DNA of 64,000 nucleotides from Sphingopyxis sp. MWB1 (GTDB taxonomy: Bacteria; Pseudomonadota; Alphaproteobacteria; Sphingomonadales; Sphingomonadaceae). The stretch spans positions 806,001-870,000 of the forward strand of contig NZ_JQFJ01000002.1 in NCBI RefSeq assembly GCF_000763945.1. Direction: 5' to 3'. Position 1 is the first letter of the stretch. The number at the start of each line of letters is the position of its first letter. The notes under the pieces are model-generated. The model was not told the origin of the DNA. It saw nothing but the letters and a program-made list of their open reading frames with translations, and made no database searches. The position numbers and the translations under genes were made by a program. Shown here piece by piece: positions 18,988-27,404 of the stretch.

Positions 18988-19521
18988 TTAGCGTATCTGA
19001 CGCTTTTCCAGTTTGCGGGCGAGAGTGCGGCGGTGCATGCCCAGGCGGCGGGCGGTTTCGGAGATGTTGAAGTCGGTTTCTACCAAAGTCTGGTGGATAT
19101 GTTCCCATTCGAGCGTCTTGATCGACGACTGGCGGCCGTCGAGAGGGGCGTCGGGATTGCCTTCATCGCGGTCGAAGGCGGCTTCGATATCGTCGGTGTT
19201 CGACGGTTTGGCGAGATAATAGGAGGCGCCAAGCTTGATCGCCTCTACCGCGGTCGCGATGCTGGCAAAGCCGGTGAGTACGACGATCCGCATTGCGGCG
19301 TCGGCGGCGCGCAGGCTTTGCACGCAGACAAGGCCCGATGCGCCGCCGAGCTTGAGATCGACGACGGCATAGCCGGGGTGGAAGCTGGCGAGAATTTCCT
19401 CCAGCTCCTCCGGACTGTGCGCGACGCGGGTATCATAGCCGCGCCGTTCGAACGAGCGTTTGAGCGTGCGGGCAAAAGCCTCATCATCTTCGACGATGAC
19501 AAGCCGGCGGGGGTCGGACAT
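18988..19521 (-). CDS. regA: RegA/PrrA/ActR-type redox response regulator
   Basis: 177 residues. A receiver domain (VIVEDDEAFA; phospho-acceptor Asp55 in VVDLKLGG; Thr in VVLTGFAS; Lys in YLAKPSN) is joined by a linker to a Fis-like helix-turn-helix at the C-terminus (NISETARRLGMHRRTLARKL). That compact receiver-plus-Fis form is typical of RegA/PrrA, which controls aerobic/anaerobic respiration, oxidases and redox balance. Its ATG shares one base with the regB stop (TGATG), so translation is coupled. It ends the cyoABCD-surf1-regBA unit. Confidence 0.9.
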   Translation of the reverse strand: MSDPRRLVIVEDDEAFARTLKRSFERRGYDTRVAHSPEELEEILASFHPGYAVVDLKLGGASGLVCVQSLRAADAAMRIVVLTGFASIATAVEAIKLGASYYLAKPSNTDDIEAAFDRDEGNPDAPLDGRQSSIKTLEWEHIHQTLVETDFNISETARRLGMHRRTLARKLEKRQIR

Positions 19522-20825
19522 CAGCCGTCTCCTTCTTGATGCGCAAGGGCCGAGAGCGGCAGGAAAACCCGTACCAGCGCGCCGCCGCTGTCGCGGTTGG
19601 CCACGCTCGCGCCGCCGCCAAGCTTGCGCAATACATTGACGAGAAGGAACAGGCCCAATCCCCCACCGGGGCGTCCCTTGGTCGAACGATAGGGTTGTCC
19701 GAAATGTTCGAGCATTTCCTCGCTGAAGCCGGGGCCGCGATCAGCCACCTCGATCACCGCCATGTCGCCGTCGCGCCGCGCAGTGAGCTGCACCCATTCG
19801 GGCGAGACCTCGGCGGCATTGTCCATGACATTGCCGATCACCTGACGCAGCGCAGGATCGGAGACGATAGGGACGTCCGGCCCCAGCAGGTCGTTGAAAA
19901 TCACCGTGCCGGGCAGGCGGCCACTTTGGGCGATTTCGACGATTTCGGAGAGGAAGGCGCGCAGGCTGGTCTGCGCTGGCGCCTCGCCCCGCGCCTCGCC
20001 CGCCGACATGAGAATGCCGCTGACAATCGCCTTGCAGCGCTGAACCGCGACGTCCATGTCGGCAAGATCAGCCTGCATTTCGCGGTCGGCGGCGAGCGCG
20101 GGTGTGCTTTTCCAGTCACCGATGAGCACCGACAGGGTGGAAAGAGGCGTCCCCAGTTCATGGGCCGCGCCCGAGGCGAGCAGGCCCATGCGGACGATAT
20201 GATCCTCCTCCGCCGCGCGTTGCCGGGCGGCGGCGAGCGCGGCGTCGCGTTCGCTGATATTGCGGTTGATCCGCGTCACAAAGGCGACGATCAACACCGC
20301 GATCAGCACGAAGCAGATGAGGCTGCCCAGGAGATAGAGGCGCATCGGATCATCGGCATAGGGCGGCGGCAGCGGCAGCGGCGTCGGCGCGATGCGCAGC
20401 ACGGCAATGGCCACCAGCGTCGCCGCAACAATCGCCCAGGCGTTGCGCGGGGTGAGCAGGATGGCGCCGATGACCACCTGAAGCAGAAAGAGCGAGGCGA
20501 AGGGATTGCTGAGCCCGCCGCTGTGGTGAAGCTGCCACCCCAGCACAGCAACATCGAAGAGCAGCTGGGCGGTCAGTTCGACATTGGTGACGATGCGGTC
20601 ACGGCGCAACAGCACCCGGCTGGCGAGATTGACGATGACGAGCACGCCAATCGCCGCGAGCAGCGGGATCAGCGGCAGGTGAATGTGCAGGATGAGGCTG
20701 GCGACCGCGATGGTCAGCAATTGCCCGCCCACCGCCAGCCAGCGAAGCTGGATGAGCAGGCGCATATTGCGCCGCCCGGCGTCAGCCTCTGGCAGCGGGA
20801 TATGGGGGGCGGCAGCGCGGAGCAT
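19521..20825 (-). CDS. regB: RegB/PrrB-type redox-sensing histidine kinase
   Basis: 434 residues. About six membrane helices (residues 25-175) contain GGLSNPF at 103-109, the quinone-binding heptapeptide of RegB. The H-box follows (GAAHELGTPLS, His222), then the redox-active cysteine position Cys264 in VQRCKAIV, equivalent to Cys265 of R. capsulatus RegB. The ATPase has RQVIGNVMDNAAE, DRGPGFS and GGLGLFL. The frame is open 48 bases further up, but ATG 20825 overlaps the surf1 stop by one base and begins like the family. Senses quinone pool/oxygen state and phosphorylates RegA. Confidence 0.93.
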   Translation of the reverse strand: MLRAAAPHIPLPEADAGRRNMRLLIQLRWLAVGGQLLTIAVASLILHIHLPLIPLLAAIGVLVIVNLASRVLLRRDRIVTNVELTAQLLFDVAVLGWQLHHSGGLSNPFASLFLLQVVIGAILLTPRNAWAIVAATLVAIAVLRIAPTPLPLPPPYADDPMRLYLLGSLICFVLIAVLIVAFVTRINRNISERDAALAAARQRAAEEDHIVRMGLLASGAAHELGTPLSTLSVLIGDWKSTPALAADREMQADLADMDVAVQRCKAIVSGILMSAGEARGEAPAQTSLRAFLSEIVEIAQSGRLPGTVIFNDLLGPDVPIVSDPALRQVIGNVMDNAAEVSPEWVQLTARRDGDMAVIEVADRGPGFSEEMLEHFGQPYRSTKGRPGGGLGLFLLVNVLRKLGGGASVANRDSGGALVRVFLPLSALAHQEGDG

Positions 20826-21547
20826 CAGTCGTCCCTTTTGCCCGCCTGCGCGCGCGAACGCCAGAGCCGCCATGCAAAATAGCCGCTGATGAGAGCAAGG
20901 CCGAACCAGGTGAGCGCATAGATCATATGATGATCGCGAAAGCGCACGACGGTCAGGCCGCCGACCGGATAGCCCCCCGCATTGGGCGCGGCATCAGCGT
21001 CGATGAAATAGGGGGCAGTGCGCCCCAGCCCCTTTGCCGCGGCGATGGCGGCGATATCGCGCGAATACCAGCGGCCTGCCGTGGGATCGTTGGCGCGCAG
21101 AAAGGCGCCGCCGGGCTCGCTGACGCGCAGGAGGCCGGTGACGCGCACCTCCCCCGCCGGATTGCCCGCGGCGCGGGTGGCAGGGTCGCGCTTTTCGGGC
21201 GGCACAAAGCCCCGGTTGACGATCAGCGTGAACTCGGGCGTTTCGAGCGGGGTCAGCACCCAGAAACCGCCGCCCCTTTCGGTCACCGCCTGGACCAGCA
21301 CTTCCTTGTCATGATCGAAACTGCCCGTCGCCCGCACCGGGCGATAGGCGTCCTTTGCCGCGCTGACCCGGGGCCAAGCGTCCGGCCCCGGGGCAGCAAC
21401 CGGCGCGGCGTGGATGCGCGCATTGACCGCCGCGATCAGCTCATGTTTCCAGGCGCGGCGTTCCAGCTGCCAGACGCCAAGCGCGATCAGGCAGGCGGTG
21501 ACGACCAGCGCCGCCGCGGTCAACGCCGCGGCGCGCGCGCGTGTCAC
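20825..21547 (-). CDS. SURF1 family oxidase assembly protein
   Basis: 240 residues with two membrane helices at the ends (ALTAAALVVTACLIALGVWQ and YALTWFGLALISGYFAW) around a periplasmic domain: the SURF1 layout. Visible family pieces include LGVWQLERRAWK, TGSFD and VNRGFVPPEKRD. The GTG start overlaps the cyoD stop by four bases. SURF1 helps insert heme a into heme-copper oxidases. A quinol-oxidase-linked paralogue (Surf1q) is known from Paracoccus, which fits this location and hints that the oxidase may carry heme a. Confidence 0.9.
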   Translation of the reverse strand: MTRARAAALTAAALVVTACLIALGVWQLERRAWKHELIAAVNARIHAAPVAAPGPDAWPRVSAAKDAYRPVRATGSFDHDKEVLVQAVTERGGGFWVLTPLETPEFTLIVNRGFVPPEKRDPATRAAGNPAGEVRVTGLLRVSEPGGAFLRANDPTAGRWYSRDIAAIAAAKGLGRTAPYFIDADAAPNAGGYPVGGLTVVRFRDHHMIYALTWFGLALISGYFAWRLWRSRAQAGKRDD

Positions 21548-21924
21548 GGAATCTGGCTCATGTCGTGTGGCATGGGCATCATGTTGGTGTTCAGATGGTG
21601 CATTACCCATAGCGACCCTGCCAGCATGATCACCACAATGATGATCGTGAAGACCAGCGAGGTCAGCGACCAGCCACCCTCTGCCTTCGGCGTCATGTGG
21701 AGGAAATACACCATATGGACGATAATCTGAACTACCGCGAAGGCCATGATGATCGCCGCGGTCGCGCCAGCCTCCAGCGGGCGGGTCATCACCAGCCAGA
21801 AGGGAATGGCGGTGAGGATGACCGAAAGGACGAAACCGATGACATAATCGCGCATGGTGGCGTGCGGCATCTCGATTTCATGATGCCCGCCATGATGCGG
21901 ATCGCCGTGATGATCGGGGCTCAT
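21544..21924 (-). CDS. cyoD: quinol oxidase subunit IV (CyoD type)
   Basis: 126 residues. A His-rich N-terminus ([17 protein letters not shown]) is followed by three membrane helices ([59 protein letters not shown]), the CyoD layout. Start ATG 21924 overlaps the cyoC stop (ATGA). Small accessory subunit that supports assembly of the heme-copper centre. The string of histidines before helix 1 could be a metal-binding tail. Confidence 0.92.
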   Translation of the reverse strand: MSPDHHGDPHHGGHHEIEMPHATMRDYVIGFVLSVILTAIPFWLVMTRPLEAGATAAIIMAFAVVQIIVHMVYFLHMTPKAEGGWSLTSLVFTIIIVVIMLAGSLWVMHHLNTNMMPMPHDMSQIP

Positions 21925-22568
21925 TGCAGCACTCCCATCAGATAGACAAAGGTGAAGACGCCGATCCAAATGACGTCAAGGAAGTGCCAGAACATCGACA
22001 GGCACATGACGCGGCGCTTGTTCGCCGGGATCAGCCCGTGCTTGCCAAGCTGAACCGTCAGCGTGATCAGCCAGATGAGGCCAAAGGTGACGTGCAGCCC
22101 GTGGGTACCGACCAGCGTGAAGAAGGCCGACAGGAAAGCGCTGCGCTGCGGCGTCGCGCCGAGTTCGATCAGGTGATGAAACTCGTAAAGCTCGATGCCG
22201 AGGAAGGCCGCGCCGAACAGGCCGGTGACAATCAGCCACATCTGCGTTCCGCGCAGATTACCGCGCTGCATGGCGAGCAGCGCAAAACCATAGGTGATCG
22301 ACGAGAAGAGCAGCATCGCGGTGTTGAGCGCGATGAGGTTCAGGTCGAACAGATCCTTGGGCGCGGGGCCGGCGGCATAATTGCCGCCCAGCACCGCATA
22401 GCAGGCAAAAAGGATCGCAAAGATGAGACAGTCGCTCATCAGATAGATCCAGAAGCCGAGCAGCGTGCTGTGCCCTTCGGGATGGCCGACTTCTTCCATG
22501 TCATAGAAGCGCAGAGCTTCTTCGTTCTGCGAAGCCGCGGAGGTTGCGGGAAGCGTGGTGCTGGTCAT
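21921..22568 (-). CDS. cyoC: quinol oxidase subunit III (CyoC type)
   Basis: 215 residues with five membrane helices, the CyoC/COX3 fold ([56 protein letters not shown]). The frame is open 13 codons upstream inside cyoB, but ATG 22568 gives the family length. It starts four bases after cyoB and overlaps cyoD by four. Structural subunit of the membrane quinol oxidase. Confidence 0.94.
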   Translation of the reverse strand: MTSTTLPATSAASQNEEALRFYDMEEVGHPEGHSTLLGFWIYLMSDCLIFAILFACYAVLGGNYAAGPAPKDLFDLNLIALNTAMLLFSSITYGFALLAMQRGNLRGTQMWLIVTGLFGAAFLGIELYEFHHLIELGATPQRSAFLSAFFTLVGTHGLHVTFGLIWLITLTVQLGKHGLIPANKRRVMCLSMFWHFLDVIWIGVFTFVYLMGVLQ

Positions 22569-22572
22569 GGCG

Positions 22573-24579
22573 TCAGGCTCCGGCCGCCAGTTGGCGGGTT
22601 CGCGCATCCTCCACCTCGGCCACGGTAGCCGCCGGGATGTTGAAATCGCGCTTGTAGTTGAAGGTGTGATAGATGGCGCCGCCTATCAGCATCGCAAAGC
22701 TTGCGATCACCAGCCACCAGACGTGCCAGACGAGCGCAAAGCCAAGCACAAGGCTGATCCCCGACAGGATGATCCCCGCGCCCGTATTGCTGGGCATGTG
22801 GATGTCGCGGAAGCCCGAGACGGGACGCTGGATCCCGCGGCGCTTCATATCGTGCCACGCATCGAGATCATGAACCACGGGCGTAAAGGCGAAATTATAG
22901 TCAGGCGGCGGCGAGCTGGTCGCCCATTCGAGCGTCCGCCCTTCCCATGGATCACCGCTTTCGTCGACGAGCTCCTCGCGGCGCCAGATGCTGACCGCAA
23001 ACTGGACGAACATGGCGGCAATTCCGGCGGCGATCACCACCGCGCCAATGCCCGCGATGATGAACCAGATTTGCAGGCCGGGATCATCGAACACGCGCAT
23101 CCGGCGGGTCACGCCCATCAGGCCCAGCACATAGAGCGGCAGGAAGGCAAGCCAGAAGCCCACGACCCAGCACCAGAAGCTGATCTTGCCCCAGAACACG
23201 TCGAGCTTGAAGCCGAACGCCTTGGGCCACCAGTAATTGACCGCCGCAAAGGTGCCGAACACGACGCCGCCGATGATCACATTATGGAAATGCGCGATCA
23301 GGAAGAGCGAGTTGTGGAGGACGAAGTCCGCCGGCGGAACCGCGAGCAGCACGCCCGTCATGCCGCCGATCACAAAGGTCAGCATGAAGGCGATGGTCCA
23401 CATCATCGGCAGATCGAACCGGATCCGGCCCCGATACATGGTGAAAAGCCAGTTGAAGAGCTTTGCCCCCGTGGGGATGGAGATCACCATCGTGGTGATG
23501 CCGAAGAAGCTGTTGACGCTGGCGCCCGACCCCATGGTGAAAAAGTGGTGGAGCCACACGACATAGCTGAGGATGGTGATACACACAGTCGCATAGACCA
23601 TCGACGTATAGCCGAAGAGCCGCTTGCCCGAGAAGGTCGATGCGATTTCGGAGAAGACGCCAAACAGCGGGAGGATAAGAATATAAACCTCCGGATGGCC
23701 CCAGATCCAGATGAGGTTGATATACATCATCGACGATCCGCCAAGATCGTTGGTGAAGAAATTGGTCCCGACATAGCGATCAAGACCAAGCAGCGCGAGA
23801 ACCGCGGTCAGCACCGGGAAGGACGCAACGATGAGGATATTGGCGCACAGCGCGGTCCAGGTGAAGACGGGCATCTTCATCAGGCCCATGCCCGGCGCGC
23901 GCAGTTTCAGGATGGTCACAATCAGGTTGATGCCTGACAAGGTGGTCCCCACGCCCGCGATCTGAAGCGCCCAGATATAATAATCGACCCCGACATTGGG
24001 GCTGTAGGCGATTCCCGACAAGGGCGGGTAGGCGAGCCAGCCGGTCTGGGCAAATTCACCGACGAACAGCGACACCATGACGAGCATGGCGCCCGCCGTC
24101 GTCATCCAGAAGCTGAAATTGTTGAGGAAAGGGAAGCTGACGTCGCGCGCGCCGATCTGGAGCGGAACGATATAGTTCATCAACCCCGTGATGAAGGGCA
24201 TCGCCACAAAGAAGATCATGATCACGCCATGGGCGGTAAAAATCTGATCATAATGGTGCGAGTTCAAATAGCCTTCAGACCCGCCGAACGCCATGCCCTG
24301 CTGAAGGCGCATCATGATCGCATCGGCAAAGCCGCGCAGGAACATGATGAAGCCCAGGATCATGTACATGATCCCGATCCGCTTGTGATCGACCGTGGTG
24401 AACCATTCTTTCCAGAGATAGCCCCACAGGCGATATTTGGTGATCAAACCAAGCACCGCAATGCCGCCGATCACCACCGCAATGAAGGTGAAGATCAGGA
24501 TCGGTTCGTGCAGCGGGATGGCATCGAACGACAGACGGCCCAAAATGGGGTCGGTTTCGGGAACGGGATGGGGGGTCAT
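22573..24579 (-). CDS. cyoB: quinol oxidase subunit I (CyoB/QoxB type)
   Basis: 668 residues (E. coli CyoB 663). It carries the heme-copper centre: the low-spin heme ligand His in [11 protein letters not shown], the CuB ligands in [12 protein letters not shown] (with the cross-linked Tyr and proton Glu) and [10 protein letters not shown], and the heme ligands in [12 protein letters not shown]. About 15 helices are visible. Oxidises ubiquinol, reduces O2 to water and pumps protons. Heme type (o or a) cannot be read from sequence; the SURF1 gene downstream favours a. It follows cyoA by 41 bases. Confidence 0.96.
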   Translation of the reverse strand: MTPHPVPETDPILGRLSFDAIPLHEPILIFTFIAVVIGGIAVLGLITKYRLWGYLWKEWFTTVDHKRIGIMYMILGFIMFLRGFADAIMMRLQQGMAFGGSEGYLNSHHYDQIFTAHGVIMIFFVAMPFITGLMNYIVPLQIGARDVSFPFLNNFSFWMTTAGAMLVMVSLFVGEFAQTGWLAYPPLSGIAYSPNVGVDYYIWALQIAGVGTTLSGINLIVTILKLRAPGMGLMKMPVFTWTALCANILIVASFPVLTAVLALLGLDRYVGTNFFTNDLGGSSMMYINLIWIWGHPEVYILILPLFGVFSEIASTFSGKRLFGYTSMVYATVCITILSYVVWLHHFFTMGSGASVNSFFGITTMVISIPTGAKLFNWLFTMYRGRIRFDLPMMWTIAFMLTFVIGGMTGVLLAVPPADFVLHNSLFLIAHFHNVIIGGVVFGTFAAVNYWWPKAFGFKLDVFWGKISFWCWVVGFWLAFLPLYVLGLMGVTRRMRVFDDPGLQIWFIIAGIGAVVIAAGIAAMFVQFAVSIWRREELVDESGDPWEGRTLEWATSSPPPDYNFAFTPVVHDLDAWHDMKRRGIQRPVSGFRDIHMPSNTGAGIILSGISLVLGFALVWHVWWLVIASFAMLIGGAIYHTFNYKRDFNIPAATVAEVEDARTRQLAAGA

Positions 24580-24620
24580 AACAGTCTCGATTCAGTCGCG
24601 ATCAGATCAGGACATCCGGA

Positions 24621-25829
24621 TCAGGACATCGGGCGGGAAGAGGAAGAAAGCGAAGCCGTCTGGCGCGGCGCGCTGGCCGGGGAAGCGCCGGGCTTTTCAA
24701 GCCCCTCTCCCTTCAGCGGCGCAAGATTGACGGGAGCGCCATCCGGGCGGGCGCCCGACGGGACGGGCGCACTGCACAGCGCGGCGACATAGCGCGCGCT
24801 CCAGCGAGCAAGGTCGGTGGTGCCGCTGGTCGTCCCGCGCGCGCCATCCTTGTCATAGGTCAGCGCACGGACATTGCCGATGCCCGCTATGCCGGCGCCG
24901 CCGGCGGCGTCGATCGACATCATGTCGTGCATGCACATTTTTCCGGGCTCCACACACATGTTGACGATGGCATCGAACAACTGCGGTTCGACCGAGGCAT
25001 AGCGGCGCACCGGTTCCTTTTCGCTCGGCTTTTCAAGCTGGAGATAGGCAAGACGGTTGAGTTCGCCCTGGTCCTTGGACGCCTTGGTGCGGGCCACCCA
25101 TTGATCAAAGGCGGCAGGCGACAGGCTCTTTGCCGCAAAACGCATGTTCGAAAAGCCCGCGCCCGAATAATTGGCCGAAAAACCAACATAATCGCCGGTT
25201 TCGTTGAAAACGCCGTGAAGCTTGGTTTCCATGCCGGGCATCGCATAAATCTGCCCCGCCAGCGCCGGGATATAAAAGCTGTTCATCACCGACGAAGAGG
25301 AAATACGAAAGCGCAGCGGACGATCGACCGGCGCGGCGAATTCATTCACCGTCGCTATCCCCTGTTCGGGGTAGATGAAGAGCCATTTCCAGTCGAGCGC
25401 GACGACCTGCACCTCCAGCGGCTGAACCTCCGCCGCTACCGCCTGTCCCGGCGCGGTGCGCGCGAGGGGGCGATAAGGGTCGAGCAAGTGAGTGGCGACC
25501 CAGGTGATGGCCCCCAGGCAGATGATGATGAGCAACGGCGCCGCCCATATGACGAGTTCGAGCTGGGTCGAATGGTCCCAGTCGGGCTTGTAGGTCGCTT
25601 CCTTGTTCTGCGCGCGATAGCGCCACGCGAAAAAGACGGTCAGCGCCATGACCGGCAAGATGATGACAAGCATCAGCAGCGTCGAAACGATGATCAGATC
25701 GCCCTGCTGCTGGGCGACATCGCCCGCCGGATCGAGAACAACCAAGCCGCAGCTCGATAAAAGAGGCAGCAGCAACAGCGGCGCAAACCGCCGGACTCGG
25801 GCGGGCAAAGAGGGGGAGTGCGTCATCAT
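24621..25829 (-). CDS. cyoA: quinol oxidase subunit II (CyoA type lipoprotein)
   Basis: 402 residues. Lipoprotein signal with lipobox LLSSC (Cys27), two membrane helices (about 42-70 and 90-115) and a cupredoxin domain (VQVVALDWKWLFIYPEQGIA). The CuA-binding cysteines of cytochrome c oxidase are absent (NETGDYVGFSANYSG), which identifies a quinol oxidase. The C-terminal 70 residues are Pro/Ser/Ala-rich and longer than needed. Either of two adjacent ATGs (25829 or 25826) could start it. First gene of the cyoABCD-surf1-regBA unit; the dyad at 25864-25882 lies upstream. Confidence 0.94.
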   Translation of the reverse strand: MMTHSPSLPARVRRFAPLLLLPLLSSCGLVVLDPAGDVAQQQGDLIIVSTLLMLVIILPVMALTVFFAWRYRAQNKEATYKPDWDHSTQLELVIWAAPLLIIICLGAITWVATHLLDPYRPLARTAPGQAVAAEVQPLEVQVVALDWKWLFIYPEQGIATVNEFAAPVDRPLRFRISSSSVMNSFYIPALAGQIYAMPGMETKLHGVFNETGDYVGFSANYSGAGFSNMRFAAKSLSPAAFDQWVARTKASKDQGELNRLAYLQLEKPSEKEPVRRYASVEPQLFDAIVNMCVEPGKMCMHDMMSIDAAGGAGIAGIGNVRALTYDKDGARGTTSGTTDLARWSARYVAALCSAPVPSGARPDGAPVNLAPLKGEGLEKPGASPASAPRQTASLSSSSRPMS

Positions 25830-25863
25830 GGGGTGCGCCTAGGCGGGCTTTGCTGCACCGCAC

Positions 25864-25882
25864 ATAGGACATTTTGTCCAAT
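25864..25882. promoter_or_regulatory. dyad upstream of the cyo operon
   Basis: The core GGACATTTTGTCC (25867-25879) is a perfect 5-bp inverted repeat with three bases between arms. The wider 19-bp element, 25864-25882, is symmetric at 7 of 8 pairs. It sits 35-53 bases upstream of cyoA, about 15 bases downstream (in the cyo direction) of a TTATAT -10-like hexamer at 25897-25902. That is a repressor-like position. It also lies in the gap shared with the divergent MHS transporter. The binding protein is not identifiable from sequence. Confidence 0.5.
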
Positions 25883-26002
25883 CCCGCGCCGCGCCGATAT
25901 AAGACAGGGGGCTTTCATAAGCGGGGCATTTGCCCTCACATGAAGGAAATTTGCGCCTTTCGCTTGCCCGCGACAGGCGCCTGACGCAGGATTTGCACGA
26001 TC

Positions 26003-27328
26003 ATGGCAGCCGATACCGCGCCCACCACCCAGGCCGAACGCGACGCGCGCGCGCTTCACGATGATGGCCACGCCATTGCCCCGTCGGAAATCGCAATCGG
26101 GGTAATTATTGGCCGGACGTCGGAATTTTTCGACTTTTTCGTCTATTCGATCGCGTCGGTGCTGGTTTTCCCCAAGCTGGTCTTTCCCTTCATGGACCCG
26201 CTGCAGGGAACGCTCTGGTCCTTTGCCATTTTCGCCCTCGCCTTTGTAGCGCGCCCCGTTGGAACCGTGATTTTCACCGCCATCGACCGCGCTTATGGCC
26301 GCGGCGCAAAGCTGACCATCGCGCTGTTCCTGCTTGGCGGATCAACCGCCGCCATCGCCTTTTTGCCGGGATATGAATCGATCGGCATCGCTGCTGCACT
26401 GCTGCTCGCGCTGTTCCGTATGGGTCAGGGCGTGGCGCTCGGCGGATCGTGGGACGGCCTCGCTTCGCTGCTGGCGATGAACGCCCCCGAAGGCAAGCGC
26501 GGCTGGTATGCGATGGTGCCCCAGCTTGGCGCGCCGCTGGGCCTGATCGTCGCCAGCTTGCTCTTCATGTTCCTGATCACCGCCCTTCCGGCCGAGGATT
26601 TCCTTGCTTGGGGTTGGCGCTATCCCTTCTTCGTTGCCTTTGCGATCAACGTGGTGGCGCTGTTCGCGCGGCTGCGGATCGTCGTGACCCCCGAATATGC
26701 GACGCTGTTCGAAAATCGCGATCTGCAACCCGCGCCGCTGACCGATACGCTGCGTTCCGAATGGAAGGTTATCGCGGCGGGCGCCTTTGCGCCGCTCGCC
26801 AGCTTTGCGCTCTTCCACATGGTCACCGTCTATCCGCTGTCCTGGGTGTTTCTCTTTACCGAGGAAAGCCCGTCGCGCTTCCTCGCCATTCAAGCGGTGG
26901 CCGCCGTCGTCGGCGTGTTCTCGATCATCGGGTCGGGCTATCTCGCCGACCGGGTGGGGCGCCGCACCGTGCTCGGCGTCACCGCAGCCGCCATTGCTGC
27001 CTTCAGCGGCTTTGCACCCCAGCTTCTGGGGGCTGGCGAAGCGGGCGAAGCGGCTTTCATGATCCTGGGCTTTGCGCTGCTCGGCCTGTGCTTTGGTCAG
27101 TCATCGGGGGCGCTCTCGAACAATTTCCAGCCGCGTCACCGCTATACGGGATCGGCCTTTACCTCGGACCTAGCCTGGCTGTTCGGCGCAGGCTTTGCGC
27201 CGCTGGTCGCGCTGTGGCTGTCGAGCGAATTCGGCCTGATCGCGGCGGGTGCCTACTTGCTGTCGGGCGCCATCGGCACGCTGGTGGCATTGTGGATGAA
27301 CCGCGAACTGGCCCGCACCATCGGCTGA
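26003..27328 (+). CDS. MFS transporter of the metabolite:H+ symporter (MHS) type
   Basis: 441 residues, 12 helices. The early motif GRTSEFFDFFVYSIASVLVF and ALAFVARPVGTVIF, plus RMGQGVALGGSWDG, fit the MHS branch (ShiA/ProP/KgtP-like), which imports organic acids or osmolytes with protons. Helices 7-8 carry LADRVGRRTVLG. Start ATG with GCAGGA upstream. It diverges from cyoA across a 173-base gap and ends just before a strong terminator at 27352. Substrate unknown. Confidence 0.88.
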   Translation: MAADTAPTTQAERDARALHDDGHAIAPSEIAIGVIIGRTSEFFDFFVYSIASVLVFPKLVFPFMDPLQGTLWSFAIFALAFVARPVGTVIFTAIDRAYGRGAKLTIALFLLGGSTAAIAFLPGYESIGIAAALLLALFRMGQGVALGGSWDGLASLLAMNAPEGKRGWYAMVPQLGAPLGLIVASLLFMFLITALPAEDFLAWGWRYPFFVAFAINVVALFARLRIVVTPEYATLFENRDLQPAPLTDTLRSEWKVIAAGAFAPLASFALFHMVTVYPLSWVFLFTEESPSRFLAIQAVAAVVGVFSIIGSGYLADRVGRRTVLGVTAAAIAAFSGFAPQLLGAGEAGEAAFMILGFALLGLCFGQSSGALSNNFQPRHRYTGSAFTSDLAWLFGAGFAPLVALWLSSEFGLIAAGAYLLSGAIGTLVALWMNRELARTIG

Positions 27329-27351
27329 CAGAAAACAAGACAGAACGACAA

Positions 27352-27394
27352 GGGGCGGAAGCGAGCCACGGTGCGCTTCCGCCCCTTTTTTTTT
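27352..27394 (+). terminator. Rho-independent terminator
   Basis: A perfect 12-bp stem (GGGGCGGAAGCG at 27352-27363 pairing with 27374-27385) with a 10-base loop is followed by nine T residues. It terminates the MHS transporter message before the convergent metal-efflux operon ending at 27405. The clearest intrinsic terminator in the window. Confidence 0.93.
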
Positions 27395-27404
27395 CAGCCT
27401 GACC

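Noticed and set aside
22555..23937. Plus-strand open frame of about 460 codons opposite cyoB/cyoC
   Set aside because: Composition is His/Asp/Arg-rich with no recognisable domain; the minus-strand oxidase genes have full active-site motifs.
24621..25829. Cytochrome c oxidase subunit II
   Set aside because: The CuA cysteines are missing and the subunit set matches CyoABCD, so it is a quinol oxidase.
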